Below, in pieces: positions 38,501-48,235 of a stretch of 64,000 nucleotides of DNA. The stretch's first letter is position 1. Every line of letters begins with the position of its first letter. A program made the position numbers and the translations under genes. The notes beneath the pieces were generated by a model. It was not told where the DNA came from. It made no database searches and was given only the letters and a program-made list of their open reading frames with translations. Origin of the DNA: Heliocidaris erythrogramma (lineage: Eukaryota > Echinodermata > Echinoidea > Camarodonta > Echinometridae); contig CM046853.1 in assembly GCA_025617745.1 (NCBI GenBank), positions 50,212,934-50,276,933 of the forward strand. The letters run 5' to 3'.

Positions 38501-41290
38501 ACTGGGGCGCGAAATTACGAGATCATGAAAGAAAATAATAATGCGAGGGAGCAAAGCGACAAAACTAGATTTCTAGTGCATTTACCCTGCGGATTTGGGG
38601 GCGCATAATCCGTAAGGATTATGATTTTTCTTCATTCCCCTCTTTTTCTCTTTCTCTCCTTTGCGTTTTTTGCGCCCCCTCCAAGTGCTGCCCGGGGCAC
38701 GTGCCCCCCTGCCCCGGCTAGATACGCCACTGAGCGAAACGACCGAGCGGGGGAGGGCGTGGGAAATGAAATAAGTAATAGGTGTGGGAGGGTGTATCCC
38801 CTTCCACACCAGGAACTTTTTCAAAAATCTGTCTATAAAACGTGCATTATAGAGCATCCCAAAATGGTTTTTTAATAAAAAGAAGGAATGCACGGATCTA
38901 CGACAATGGACCGAACCCTTTAATTGAGAATAACAATGCGAGCGAACAAATTTTCTTCGATTTTTGCGCATTGAAATTAGGGCATTTCTTATTTCCTTAA
39001 TTCTAATCATTAAATAATGTCATGGTATTTCAAGTTCAAACATAATGAGTTGGGATAAATTATTTGTTTTAACTTCATGTAATTTATCCAAAAATATTTT
39101 TTTTTTTTTTTTCTGGGGGGGGGGGGGATAATACAGGCCATCCACCCCCATCCCCCGAGATCGACAAAGATGTCTTCTATTATCTTCAATGCTTTATTTG
39201 TTTTAGAACCTCAGATGGAAGAAATATATTTATGATTATTCGGACAGAAATCGAATATGGTTTCATGTAGTTTTTGGAACAATCACAGATGAAGAAGATT
39301 GATCCTTAAATTCATAATTTTGCCGAGGAGTGCAATTCCGATATTTATCAAATTTGCCTACAGGAATTTGGGATGGAGCAAAACAAAATCAATCCTCTCA
39401 TTCAACGTCCCCGAACACTTTGGAATGTTCAGGTATTGGTGTTGGCCGCTGTAAGCTACATTCTTTAAAAAATGGGTAAATTTTGTTGGGCAACACATTG
39501 TTGGTTAGAGTTTTGCCCAAAACTGCGCAAATCATGCCCAAACATGGTCAAGATCAATTGACCAATTTGTGTTATTCTTAACAACAGATGTGGTCAAATT
39601 GATGTTGGGCAAAATTTACCTTTACATTTGGTAAATTCTTTAAAATCTTGGGCAAACTTAACCACATGTGTGTTAATCGTCGCCCAATAATGTGTGCTGG
39701 GTAATTAGTCCCTGGGCAATTATTGGTCAATGAGAAACAACACATGTTGGGTAATTTTCACTTACCCAAAGTTAGGTAATTCTATTGACCAACACAGTTT
39801 GGGCAATAAGTGCCCAAATGTTTAATGGACAGCATACGACCCAACGTTGGTTAAGAATTGGTTTAAAAAATGACCAAATTAAGAGTGAAAAATGAGCAAA
39901 GAAAACGGGATTCCAGCGGGACTTGAACCCGAGACCTCCGGATTGCTAGGCTTTTATCACGTCATTAGATTGGTTTAAGTGTCTTCATAAAGGACATGCA
40001 CATATTTTAAGGGATCGCTGATTTGAAAGTATTGATCATATATCCTTCCAGGTTCGAGAGCACAAAAACCTGCCCACCGAGACAACGGAACAGTTCCAGG
40101 ATCCAGCCTTGACCCAGCAATGGAAACGACTCCAGGCTGCCCAGCATCCTGATGGCCACATCAGCAAGATCGAGGAAAAGAAACGTGAAGCTGCCGACAA
40201 TGCAGACCCAGCCAATACTCTACCCATCGGTGACAATAGATACAGACCTGTAGAGAAGGTCAAAGAGTCCACATACCTTCATGACATGGCAGTCAATCGC
40301 CGAGCCGAGGTTGAAGACATGGCCCAGAAGGCTCGATGGAAGCAGGCTGAACTTCAGGAACATCATCACGACCTGTCAGAACTGAAGAGGAAAGTGGACT
40401 ACACGACGCCGTCTCTGCAGAAGCAGGTGTACTACGACAGTCTGCACAAGATTTACACATCCAAACCGCCCTTCTACTACGATGGAGATAACCCGTACGA
40501 ATACGACTATGTGACTCCGTGGGATTATCACAAGACGACGGCCATGACTGACCAATACAAACTTGAGTCCCATGTTGCCAAGATTCGCGAAAAGGCGCAG
40601 GAAAAAATGGACGCCCAATTTCCCGGTACTCCAGGGCGCAACCCATACGTGATGCCTAAATACACGCAGGAACAGCTCATGAATGGTCGTCCTCGGACTG
40701 TGGAAGGTGAAAAGGTTCAGAAGCCAGTTCCGCAGTCCACCTATGTCTACAGCTACACACCCGAGAATATGAAGACCATCGTCACTCCGGACCAACCTAG
40801 GTTTGATCTTTGGGATGCCAACCGTCCCCTTCCACAGATCTACAACAGCAGCATGACGACTACTGCCAACCCCAACAGTCCATCAAAACAAGTCTCAATT
40901 TCAAACACGGTCAAAGTAGCAGATGGAGGAAATGCAGAGCCTCTGCGAACCCATGAACAACCCTTGACAAGCCACGAGACGATGTTACGTACCAGCACGA
41001 ATGGTCCCACCGAGCCAGCAGGCCTGAACCCAGGGAGCAATCCCGTCGTCGATGCTCGACACTCAAACCCAGAAGGAAACCGTGACTGGAGGTTCGACTG
41101 GACCCCTGGCTATGCCTTGGGACCAAGACCCCAGACTACTCTTCTAAAGCAGCAGAACTCCTTCACCAAGACGGGTGCCCGCCAGGAGTTCAACAGTACG
41201 TTTCCAGAGATGAATCCTGATCTCCGTGACAACATCTTTGACGGCAAGAAGCATGCGTTCCAAGGAGAGAATGCATTCTCCTGGCACTGA
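16629..41290 (+). CDS. SPMIP4: SPMIP4 (C7orf31) homologue, nine coding exons
   Basis: Homologue of the vertebrate C7orf31 protein, now called sperm-associated microtubule inner protein 4, a component bound inside flagellar doublet microtubules (role known from the family, not from this sequence). Coding exons: 16629-16795, 26942-27121, 30271-30342, 30787-30816, 31275-31468, 31988-32073, 32417-32680, 37578-37733 and 40052-41290. They total 2388 nt or 795 residues, all GT-AG with matching phases. Recognisable family blocks: RVPWGTAREYGG (about residue 67), YPRGIPIDQYYDLTLLK (about 113), AEHPYSSHMSRFAMFPSF (about 160), RNVERSQWTTTY (about 288), MPPRPMEGRISRLI (about 340) and, near the C-terminus, QNSFTKTGARQEFNS and DLRDNIFDGKKHAF. 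It is longer than the human protein (about 590), mostly in the last exon. It lies tail to tail with TBC1D5. Confidence 0.85.
17962..18000. repeat. (AAAT)n microsatellite
   Basis: About ten ATAA/AAAT units in SPMIP4 intron 1. Confidence 0.95.
20108..20347. repeat. 41-bp direct repeat flanking 158 bp
   Basis: A 41-bp segment at 20108-20148 (starting AAAAGTAAATGAGTTGATGC) is repeated without visible change at 20307-20347. The intervening 158 bp show no TIR or A-tail. It could be a recent local duplication. Confidence 0.8.
20822..21696. mobile_element. PIF/Harbinger-like MITE packed with TGGCGC motifs
   Basis: 875 bp with long terminal inverted repeats (left TGCTAGGAGTCCACTGGGCC, right complement TGCTAGGAGTCCGCTGGGCC, extending about 40 bp with few mismatches). 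It is flanked by TAA on both sides (20819-20821 and 21697-21699). A 3-bp TAA target site fits PIF/Harbinger. The interior has no convincing protein but dozens of TGGCGC/GGCGCC words on both strands, making it far more GC- and CpG-rich than its AT-rich surroundings. The open frames through it are in several directions and reflect the repeated motif. Confidence 0.75.
21844..23142. mobile_element. TIR element starting CGGTCACACCGCC, interrupted
   Basis: The ends carry inverted repeats CGGTCACACCGCCAGAACTT followed by TG.TGGA.CGTTCCT. The interior repeats AGCGGTG/GCGTTG words. It is split by the TTAA-flanked element at 22435-23036, so its own length is about 690 bp. No transposase is seen and the target duplication is unclear. 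Confidence 0.75.
22435..23036. mobile_element. Nested TTAA-flanked palindromic MITE
   Basis: 602 bp bounded by TTAA at 22431-22434 and 23037-23040. Its ends are inverted repeats (AGGGGTACTCCGGCCT on the left, AGGAGTACTCCGGCCT complement on the right), and the arms pair again over the CATCGAAATCCGAT stretches. A TTAA target fits Kolobok or piggyBac. It sits inside the element at 21844-23142 and is therefore younger than that insertion. Confidence 0.85.
23508..23582. repeat. (GA)n / purine tract
   Basis: AG repeats continuing into G-rich GGGAGG sequence. This is simple sequence and not coding. Confidence 0.9.
25440..25640. repeat. MITE-like repeat of TTCGGAATTACGAACC motifs
   Basis: Several direct and inverted copies of a TTCG-(A)ATT-(A/C)CGAACCTTCG motif surround a short unique core, ending next to a C-run. 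It resembles a decayed inverted-repeat transposon. Confidence 0.5.
26491..26660. repeat. Tandem duplication, about 83 bp unit
   Basis: Two units beginning ATTTTATTATTGATGTTGAACC and ATTTTATCATTGATGTTGAACC, each ending in GACGGAATAGATTATT. They differ at a handful of positions and one small indel. Confidence 0.85.
26942..27121 (+). CDS. SPMIP4: SPMIP4 exon 2
   Basis: 180 nt between acceptor TTATTTGATAG and donor AG|GTTAGA. It completes the Arg codon begun in exon 1 and encodes the most conserved N-terminal block (VPWGTAREYGGEGPINLPDD, then GHRHFGAG). It ends in phase 2, fitting exon 3. The plus-frame open stretch that starts at 26872 is out of frame and not the coding one. Confidence 0.85.
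28529..28537 (+). promoter_or_regulatory. Candidate TATA box upstream of the alternative first exon
   Basis: TATATAAAA lies about 850 bp upstream of the alternative SPMIP4 start codon. It precedes a stretch (28540-29400) that is richer in GC and CpG than the surrounding intron. A start site near 28565 would fit. No other support is visible. Confidence 0.3.
28994..29098 (+). other. 34-codon open frame with signal-peptide-like start
   Basis: An ATG frame encodes MRLVVLHIALAIFMSVSG followed by 16 polar residues including KKKICACG, then TAG. The N-terminal half looks like a secretion signal. Its location in the leader of the putative alternative SPMIP4 transcript would make it an upstream ORF. 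It may be chance. Confidence 0.2.
29388..29503 (+). CDS. SPMIP4: SPMIP4 alternative first exon
   Basis: ATG in a strong start context (GTCACCATGA), 38 codons plus 2 nt, then donor AC|GTAAGA. Like exon 2 it ends in phase 2, so it can splice to exon 3 at 30271 and would give a 718-residue protein lacking the conserved exon 1-2 blocks. It encodes a lysine/glutamate-rich helix (KMQEEVEKKKLF). No convincing acceptor lies directly upstream, so I read it as a first exon from a separate promoter. Transcript evidence is needed to confirm use. Confidence 0.5.
30271..30342 (+). CDS. SPMIP4: SPMIP4 exon 3
   Basis: 72 nt from acceptor ATGTATCTATAG to donor TT|GTAAGT. It encodes GIPIDQYYDLTLLKRSN, matching the family block that follows the W/Y-P-R motif in vertebrates. 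Confidence 0.85.
30787..30816 (+). CDS. SPMIP4: SPMIP4 exon 4 (30-nt micro-exon)
   Basis: Only 30 nt (LPRPTEVDM plus split codons at both ends), with acceptor TTACTTTTACAG and donor AC|GTAAGT. The flanking exon phases require an exon of this phase, and the residues fit the family's PKP.. stretch. Skipping it keeps the frame. Confidence 0.8.
31275..31468 (+). CDS. SPMIP4: SPMIP4 exon 5
   Basis: 194 nt from acceptor TTCATTACCAACAG to donor G|GTAAAA. It encodes KPFPAEHPYSSHMSRFAMF, a strongly conserved block, and ends NPNDITINYKSK. Confidence 0.9.
31988..32073 (+). CDS. SPMIP4: SPMIP4 exon 6
   Basis: 86 nt from acceptor TTTCTATCAAG to donor CAG|GTAAAT, ending in phase 0. It encodes EHIPLDSQKKALSWPG, another family signature. 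Confidence 0.9.
32417..32680 (+). CDS. SPMIP4: SPMIP4 exon 7
   Basis: 264 nt (88 codons, phase 0 at both ends) from acceptor AATTATTTCAG to donor TTG|GTAGGT. It includes FYPIPPKAVIPNHAP and RNVERSQWTTTYNRAHAGYG, conserved in the family. Confidence 0.9.
32681..37577 (+). other. SPMIP4 intron 7: no gene seen
   Basis: 4.9 kb of AT-rich sequence. It includes a C-run followed by an A-run at about 36597-36631. The open frames, including those around 33314-33535, 35418-35790 and 36004-36381, show no domain or conserved splice structure. Confidence 0.6.
37578..37733 (+). CDS. SPMIP4: SPMIP4 exon 8
   Basis: 156 nt, phase 0 at both ends, from acceptor CTACACATGCAG to donor AAG|GTGAGC. It encodes RPRSYPTFMPPRPMEGRISR, which matches the mammalian PPRPLEGRIARLI block. 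The preceding intron is 4.9 kb. Confidence 0.9.
37969..38732. mobile_element. Non-autonomous hAT-like element
   Basis: 764 bp with inverted ends CAGTGGCGTATCTAG (left) and the same sequence on the complement of the right end. Flanking octamers GGCGAAGC and AGCGAAAC agree at six of eight positions, consistent with a decayed hAT 8-bp target duplication. C-runs follow the left end. The interior has repeated GCGAGGGAGCAAAGCGAC words and no transposase. Confidence 0.65.
39440..39990 (-). repeat. tRNA-derived SINE head plus TTGGGCAA-rich repeat
   Basis: On the minus strand at about 39910-39955 the sequence reads like the 3' half of a tRNA, including a GGGTTCAAGTCC B-box. No complete cloverleaf is present, so it is a SINE rather than a gene. 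The adjoining 39440-39900 is rich in TTGGGCAA/TTGCCCAA and GGTCAATTGACC words in both orientations. Whether head and body form one element is uncertain. Confidence 0.45.
40052..41290 (+). CDS. SPMIP4: SPMIP4 exon 9 (last, 413 codons)
   Basis: Acceptor ATATCCTTCCAG at 40051, stop TGA at 41288-41290. The first half is charged and helical (KIEEKKREAADN; RRAEVEDMAQKARWKQAELQ). It is followed by a Tyr/Pro-rich stretch (KPPFYYDGDNPYEYDY), a Thr/Ser/Asn-rich linker at about 40860-41060, and the conserved C-terminus (RFDWTPGYALGPRPQTTLLK, then TKTGARQEF). The linker and charged region account for the extra length over vertebrate proteins. A single long last exon containing half the protein is unusual next to the small upstream exons. 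Confidence 0.9.
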   Translation, partial: VREHKNLPTETTEQFQDPALTQQWKRLQAAQHPDGHISKIEEKKREAADNADPANTLPIGDNRYRPVEKVKESTYLHDMAVNRRAEVEDMAQKARWKQAELQEHHHDLSELKRKVDYTTPSLQKQVYYDSLHKIYTSKPPFYYDGDNPYEYDYVTPWDYHKTTAMTDQYKLESHVAKIREKAQEKMDAQFPGTPGRNPYVMPKYTQEQLMNGRPRTVEGEKVQKPVPQSTYVYSYTPENMKTIVTPDQPRFDLWDANRPLPQIYNSSMTTTANPNSPSKQVSISNTVKVADGGNAEPLRTHEQPLTSHETMLRTSTNGPTEPAGLNPGSNPVVDARHSNPEGNRDWRFDWTPGYALGPRPQTTLLKQQNSFTKTGARQEFNSTFPEMNPDLRDNIFDGKKHAFQGENAFSWH

Positions 41291-43200
41291 AACGGAATAC
41301 CTAGTCTTGGATTTGAATGAAACAGTATAGGCTAAATACTCGTGAAACTGTTATGAGAAAAAGAAACTTTTTTGACACGAGGGATGAAATGGATCATAAT
41401 GCTTGTGATACTGTAATCATCATGTTGGATGGCTTTTGGAAGTTTAAGCATCATTAAGTGTTTTTTTAATGATGAATTTGTGGGAGTTGTCATCAACGTG
41501 AGTTCGTTATGAATGGCCAGTAGATGAAGTGAGTTGATGTGATTATGAACAAGAAACTTGGCATTTCCACAACTCTAATTGAACTAACTTTAACGAGTGT
41601 TGTGGATATTTGTTTACTAGGGGCTTTTTTTATGATCGGCGAAATTCTAGTGTACAACTCTTTACTCCTCCTTTTCTGCCTCAACCCCCTTCCCCCCCCC
41701 CCCCCCACCTCTCTCTCCTCTCTTTTAGCCCGAGTATCTCTTTTCCAATTGTATTTCTACACTTTCCCCGTCTGTCTTTCTCATTTATTATTTATATTTT
41801 ACTATATAGGTGGTAATTTAACGTAGATTCTATGCAATGGTAAATAGTATTATACTGCCTTGGAGGTGAAGCATTATTATTGAACATTTATGATGAAATA
41901 TTTCATATTCCGTCCATTATCATATATAAACTTTATATAGTTTAGCAGCTATTTTTCATATCAGTCTTCACTTTCGAGTGCATCTTATTTGATATGCAAT
42001 TTGAACATAGCTAGATTATAGATATTTTACTAAAACGAATCTTGCAAGTAATAATTAATACTTACGATTTGCATCAAATATTTCATGCCAACTACCATTC
42101 GTGTTGTTCAACGATTCTTTTTATTTTGTATATAATATTGAATATGCAGAAAAATATTTATGTGCTTATAAGCCTTTGCCTTATTCTCTTGTAAATGATA
42201 AAGCATAAATGATATATCAGATCTAATGATTTGTAATGCTGATTATTTTGCCAATGTACATTAATTATTCAAACTTGATTTGATGCACAAACTGTTCTAT
42301 CTTTAGCTTGACTGTTTGAATGATTTGGTCAATGTTAATTTACTTGTATGTTATTTTTTCTGCAATTATGGTTGTAAAAAGTTGATCATTGTGCAATTCT
42401 ACAAATAGATTGCATTTGTTTGTTTTTCAAGCAAAATACACTTTTGTTGATATTCATTTTCTGATGTGCTATACATTTTTATTTTGTATGTAAAAAACAG
42501 TATTTAACGCAATTATTGTCTATTTCCCAAGTTTTGATTGAAAAATGGAAGTTTTAATACCAATTTATATCTGGCCGTGTTGTGTGCAAAATCAAGTGTT
42601 GCTGCCTAGCCAGTATTGTAGAATTTTTTGCATAATTGTTTTGTTTTATATTTTCTTTTCATGCGTATCTAAACACGTCTCATGTTGATAAGACCTGGTC
42701 TATGGCATATAAGTGTTTATGTCATGATCAGGTTGATATTGTTTTACTATGTGCCATTACATTCCATATGAATTTTATATCTTCACTTCGAAGTGGCAGA
42801 AAATGTGGTAGATATTTTAAAAGAACCGACTATAATCATAGATAAGCTATTTCAAGTATATCATTACATTATCAACGATATTGGTGATCACGTTGTGCAT
42901 ATGGTTACATCAATATATATTTTATTTCTTCTTCTTTTTCCTGCACGATTACACATTATTCATCAACTGTAATTATTGGATTTATTTCATGTTTGGTCTT
43001 ATTATGCAATATCTTGTTTTTCCACGCACCAATCTGAGCTTCATTAAAATTCATTCTACGACGATTTATTGTTTGTTTATATTGTGGATTGAGATTCAGT
43101 GGCGTTAGTTTTGTAGGGATGAATTTGGACATCGGGATTTACAGGGCAATCCAGCCTTCACAGCAAGTTGCTTTGACAGAAAGTAGAAAACCAGAGGGCA
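41291..43200 (+). other. SPMIP4 3' flank / probable 3' UTR
   Basis: AT-rich sequence without an exon-like frame. A run of C at 41693-41706 and CT-rich sequence follow the stop codon. I could not fix the polyadenylation site. The first clear AATAAA on this strand is at 43913-43918, beyond the GAT repeat. Confidence 0.4.
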
Positions 43201-43585
43201 GATGATGATGATGATGATGATGATGATGACGATAAAGATAATAACGATGGTGATCATGATTATGATGATAATGATGATGATAAAGATCACGTGAAGCCAG
43301 TGATAGTGATAATGGTGATCATGACGGTGATCATAATGATAATGTCGGTGATCATGATGGTGATGATGGTGATGATCATGGTCATAATGATGATGATCAT
43401 GATGGTGATGGTGACCATGATAATGATGGTGATAATCATGATGACAATGATGGTGATGAAGGTGATGAAGGTGATCACGACGATGATAATGATGGTGACG
43501 ATGAACATCGTCATAAAGGAGATCATCATTATGATCGTGATGATGAAGAAGAATATCAGAAGATGAAGAAGAATATCAGAAGATG
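43201..43585. repeat. (GAT)n-type minisatellite
   Basis: About 385 bp of GATGAT triplets interspersed with GATCATGATGGT and similar variants. The Met/Ile-rich frames on both strands are artefacts of it. Confidence 0.95.
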
Positions 43586-44018
43586 AAGATTGTGAAAATT
43601 AAATAGGTGGTAACCCTCACAAGCACATGGGTTTCATGAATGTATCGCAATGAATTTGGAAAGTTGGGATAAATAACTGTTATATTGCTTTTGCTCGGAA
43701 AGACTTAGATCAAGTCGGCCATGGTAAGTTTGGCAACATCATAACAGGAGGACAAACGGTAATTTATACAGTTGGAAAGTAGGATAAGCAATACGAAAGT
43801 GATTCCACGCCATCTTCAACAAAATACAAGTGAATACACGTTCTAATTGCATGACTCTGCCTTTTAATATATATATTTTCTTAAGATCTCTTGGATTAAT
43901 CAATGTTATTAGAATAAACTATCTGTTACTGTAAAAGAATAATCTTTCCAATATGAATAGTCATATATTTAAATGCTACAACGTCTCATGTCAAAGCAAA
44001 ACAGTAACTGCAATATGC

Positions 44019-44268
44019 ACTATGAACACGATGACAAAGAAAGCGGACAAAATATACCTCATTGTACCCTCCACAATTGTTCTGGTAGACAAAAGAACAT
44101 CTCTTATGTGAAATAAGTAGAACAGGTGAATATGCATGTGACACCTGTTCTACATATTTTTACATAATAGCAATGAAGAGATGTTCTTTTGTCTACCAGA
44201 GCAAGTGTGGAAGGTACAATGAGGAGCTGTATATTTTGTCCGCTTCTTTGTTCGCCATATTCATAGTG
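44019..44268. mobile_element. Palindromic MITE, about 250 bp
   Basis: The two arms pair over most of their length: CACTATGAA at the tips, then GCGGACAAAATATA, then CTGGTAGACAAAAGAACATC, then GTAGAACAGGTG near the centre. There is no ORF. The near-perfect central arms suggest a strong hairpin or a fairly recent copy. Confidence 0.85.
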
Positions 44269-44450
44269 ATGTCACAGACATAATGCCATTACAACAATCC
44301 TCAACAAAATCATACAAGGTAAACACTTAACTTTTCTTTGATTCATTGCACGTTATCATATATATGGAACTGATAACATCCTTTGAAAGATTAATAACAC
44401 CACATTGACTTTCTCAATAGTGACGGACACCTCATTACATTCCCCTCGTA

Positions 44451-44685
44451 ATAGACCGCTTCGGTAATGTATGCAAATATTATACATACCTTTCAAACAA
44501 AGGTTGCTCTTGACAACATGAAAGCTTGCCGGAGGCCTGCCGGACATAGCAACAAATAACGTATGAAAACTGGATTCCAAGCATTGAGGCTCATTTATAA
44601 ACAGCAGGTTAATGGAATAGCTCGTCACTAGGTACTCAGATAATATATGTGCATACATTTGTATACATTACAGAAGCGGTCTATT
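44451..44685. mobile_element. MITE family GACCGCTTC, copy 1
   Basis: Ends are inverted repeats ATAGACCGCTTCGGTAATG and (complement) ATAGACCGCTTCTGTAATG. The core contains AGCTCGTCACTAGGT and GGATTCCAAGCATTGAGG. Further copies are at 48236-48455 and 48556-48779. Confidence 0.85.
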
Positions 44686-45510
44686 GTAGATGGGGTAACA
44701 ATAACGATGCCTCTAACAGTTTATAAACTTCCTTCCAGAAATATCTTTGTTAGTTCTCGGTTATTTTCCCTCTACCAGATTCATACTATCTTTAAATTAG
44801 TGATAATGTCGGTGATCATCATTTCTGATTCAAACTTACAATGTGATGCAATATATTGCAATCTAATGCCTCATTTCATAAATCTCTTTAACAAAATGCA
44901 TAGTATTAATAGTTTATATAGTGAATTCTGATAGCAAAGTATATTAGCTTTACTACCATATTCAACATAACAATGTACATAATACCAAATCAAATCAAGT
45001 TACATATTTTTGTTCAAAAAATGTAAAATGACTACAGAAGTGTATAATACAGCTACAGTGCAAGGCATGCTTTAATTTTGAACAAACAATGACAGATAAT
45101 CACGAAACGCCTCATAACATTCATTTACCCTTCTCACAGATAAAAGAATATCAATCACTAAAAATTAATCACCTGTATTGATTTAATGTGAAAATTCCCC
45201 AGTACCAAACTTGATTTACAATATTATACATGCATATCCTACTTCTTTTCCAATAAATGGAATGCTACAAAAGAACATGCACAGAATTCCTGTTAAATTT
45301 TTCCTTCGTGCAATCTCTCTCTCTCTTACATTAGAAAGTGAATATGAGAAAAAGCAAAATAAATGTCAACATGAAGAGCCTAAATGGTGTAAATAATATA
45401 TGTGCAAGAGTTAATATGACTAAGAAATCCTAATACAATGCAGCTGCATAAAGTATCATTTTACTACAATTGTCCCCCAGGCTGGTGCAATAGCTTAATA
45501 TACATACAAA

Positions 45511-45685
45511 AATATATTCATGCATTTCTTTGTTAGAAACTGATAAAATGTTAACACTGAAATATCCACATTCGTTGTGAATTTCATCTGGTGATAATAT
45601 ATTCATGCATTTCTTTGCTAGAAACTGACGACTGTTTTTAACATTGAAATATCCACATTCGTTGTGAATTTCATCTGTTGATATT
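45511..45685. repeat. Tandem duplication, about 86 bp unit
   Basis: Two adjacent copies starting AATATATTCATGCATTTC and ending GTTGTGAATTTCATCTG, with a few substitutions and a short indel between them. Confidence 0.85.
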
Positions 45686-46342
45686 AAGTTCAGACTATAT
45701 TTTCATAGTAATTCTACACTGTAAAATCCTAGACTTTCTACCACATCAATCTATGTAATTTTAATCATTTCTTTATCCTCTCTGATAATCATAACTTCTA
45801 TCTCAATATAACAGAGTTTATACAAAAACTCAAATTATATCACTCTTGTTTTAGTGCAGGTAACATCTTAGCTAATGTGTTAATCTTGAATTTACATTAA
45901 TGAAATCTTTGTTACTAAAAGTATATGGAATCAGGATAAAATCACTGACAAACGGTCTTTTCACTTTTGTATTATATCCCATGCTACATCACCGTCTCCT
46001 TTCTGCCATTCTCCTCTTTTTGTATTTTTTAATTTATGATCTAATTACTTCTGACTCAATGTTATTAGAAACCTCATTCACTTGATGCATCTCAGGACAA
46101 TTTTCATTGTAATAGATGACATAAAAATGTGGATTTGTTCACAATGCGGATCAAATTATAAAAACAAGCACCTGTATGCATTTTTCTCTTGGTGGTATAC
46201 AAGTAGCATGATCTGTGTACATTGCTTTGCAATAAACTTGGACTTTGCTAATTGCTATCAATATCATCTTGGTTTGATAAACAGATATTTTTCATTCAAA
46301 AATGGAATGTAGATACACATATTTCACTTCAGGGTATCTGGG

Positions 46343-46608
46343 GGACAGGGGTGGAGAGAGAGAGATGGTGAGAGAGAGAGAGAGGGGGGGTGAGAGAGAG
46401 AGAGAGAGAGAGAGGGAGGGGTGAGAGAGAGAGAGAGAGAGGGGGTGAGAGAGAGGGTGTGAGAGAGAGAGAGAGAGGGAGAGGGAGAAGGGGAGAGTGG
46501 GAGAGACAGATAGAGAGGAGAGAGAGGGGAAGAGACAAAGAGGGAGAAGAAATGAGAGAGAGATGGAAGAGAGAGACAGTGAGAGGGAGAGAGGGGGGGG
46601 GGCAAAAA
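46343..46608. repeat. (GA)n microsatellite
   Basis: About 265 bp of GAGAGA with G-rich interruptions. All Arg/Glu-rich and Ser/Leu-rich frames over it are artefacts. Confidence 0.95.
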
Positions 46609-46709
46609 GAGAGGGTAAAAAAAAAATCATACTTTAAAGTAATTGTAACATTGAAAATAATACTTATACAATGATTAATAACAATAATGATGATAGATCT
46701 TAAATTATA

Positions 46710-47638
46710 CAAGAGCCCCAGGGGGCACGACGCTCACCTGAGGTGGATCAATTCACATCTGGTGCATGTTCTCTCTAGCACATGAACAACTTTCATTCTT
46801 CATCTATAGAGGTATCTTTATACACAATACCAAGTCTGAGCTTCCTACCAAGTTCGGTTAAATTCCAATCATGGGTTTTGGAGAAGCTGAAAATGTAAAA
46901 AGTTTATGGATGGCGGACAACTTGCCCCACCCCCCCCCCCTCCAGTATGTTACCCCCACAGACCCCCTATAGGGCCACTCAGAAAAAAAATCTCCATACA
47001 CAATACCAAGTCTGAGCTATTCCTGGTTCTGGAGAAGATGTTTGAAATTTACATAGCTTTTACAATTGGGGGCTCTCCCCCTGGGCCCCCTGGGGGCCAC
47101 ATGTACCATTTTAGCACCTTTGGATCCCCTACCCCTAAGGATGATTCCTACCAAGTTTGGTTGAATTCCGATCATGTGTTTTGGAGAAGATCAGAATGTA
47201 CATTTTGCCTGGCAGCGCCCCCCCCCCCCTCCAGTATGTTACCCCCACAGGGCCCCTACAAGGCCATTCAGATAAATTTCATGAACAACATTCATTCTTC
47301 ATCCATAGAGGTATCTCCATACACAATACCAAGTCTGAGCTATGCCTGGTTCTGGAGAAGAAGATGTTTGAAATTTACATAGCTTTTACAATTGGAGGCC
47401 CTCCCCCTGGGCCCCCTTGGGGGCACATGTACCATTTTAGCAACTTTGGGTCCCCTACCCCTAAGGATGATTCCTACCAAGTTTGGTTGAATTCCAATCA
47501 TGGGTTTTGGAGAAGAAGATGAAAATGTAAAAAGTTAACGGACGACGGACGACGGACGACGCACGACGGACGACGCACGACGGACGACGGACAAATTTCC
47601 ATCGCAATAGCTCACTCGAGCCATAGGCTCAGGTGATC
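46710..47638 (+). mobile_element. 929-bp retroposon with 16-bp target duplication
   Basis: It is flanked by perfect direct repeats TAGATCTTAAATTATA (46694-46709 and 47639-47654), a length typical of LINE-machinery insertions. It starts CAAGAGCCCCAGGGGGCACG and ends with CGGACGACG-type tandem repeats, then CTCACTCGAGCCATAGGCTC and GGTGATC, without a poly(A). Internally a stretch of about 200 bp (ACACAATACCAAGTCTGAGC...) is present in two or three copies. The open frames inside (46906-47522) look like non-coding repeat translations. Similar CGGACGACGG-ended elements are widespread in marine invertebrates. Confidence 0.85.
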
Positions 47639-48235
47639 TAGATCTTAAATTATAAAATGTAATGTATGTCTCAAAATACGAGAAATATAATAGAAAACGA
47701 GGGCATTTCAAGAGCAATGATTTTCACAAGACATTTCTACTATGATGTTCTTCCAAACGGACATAAAAGGAATGAGAAAGCTCACAAATTATTTTCACCT
47801 TTCCCAGAACTCAACCTTTGTTGGAATAGTATTACCAATGAAATCCATCTTTTCTTCCAATTTGTGCATGACATCATAACTATATCCAATGCCTAAAATC
47901 AAACAATGTTCGAATAAAACTACTACTCTACCTGAGGCCCACCAGTAGTCAAATTTGAGTCACCTAAAATATATATTTGTATATATTTTCCATAAATAAA
48001 GAACAAATATCAATAATCTTCTACACATTAAGCACCTTCTTGTACTGAATAAAATTATCTCATGGTATATTGGGAATCCTTAAAAGCAAGAAATTAGGAA
48101 TACTGTGTATTTTATTTTACATTTAAACAGAAGTTTTCAGAAGAAAGGGGGATTCAAAGTGCATAACAGTAGTTTGAATGCAAAAAAAAAGAAAGAAATA
48201 GGAATGGTTGGAAGCAATGTATAATTACTTGGCAA

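Noticed and set aside
39905-39960. Possible tRNA gene (GGGTTCAAGTCC on minus strand)
   Set aside because: Only the 3' half resembles a tRNA. There is no matching acceptor stem or convincing A-box, so it is listed as a SINE.
40293-41126. Long antisense frames over SPMIP4 exon 9
   Set aside because: Shadows of the coding strand, with no splice logic or family likeness. The sense frame is clearly the conserved one.
43105-43566. Met/Ile-rich frames on both strands
   Set aside because: Products of the GAT repeat.
46292-46712. Ser/Leu-rich and Arg/Glu-rich frames
   Set aside because: Translations of the (GA)n tract.
46906-47522. Two long overlapping frames with Pro-rich starts
   Set aside because: They fall inside the retroposon's repeated non-coding body. 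The similar peptides in two frames follow from the internal duplication.
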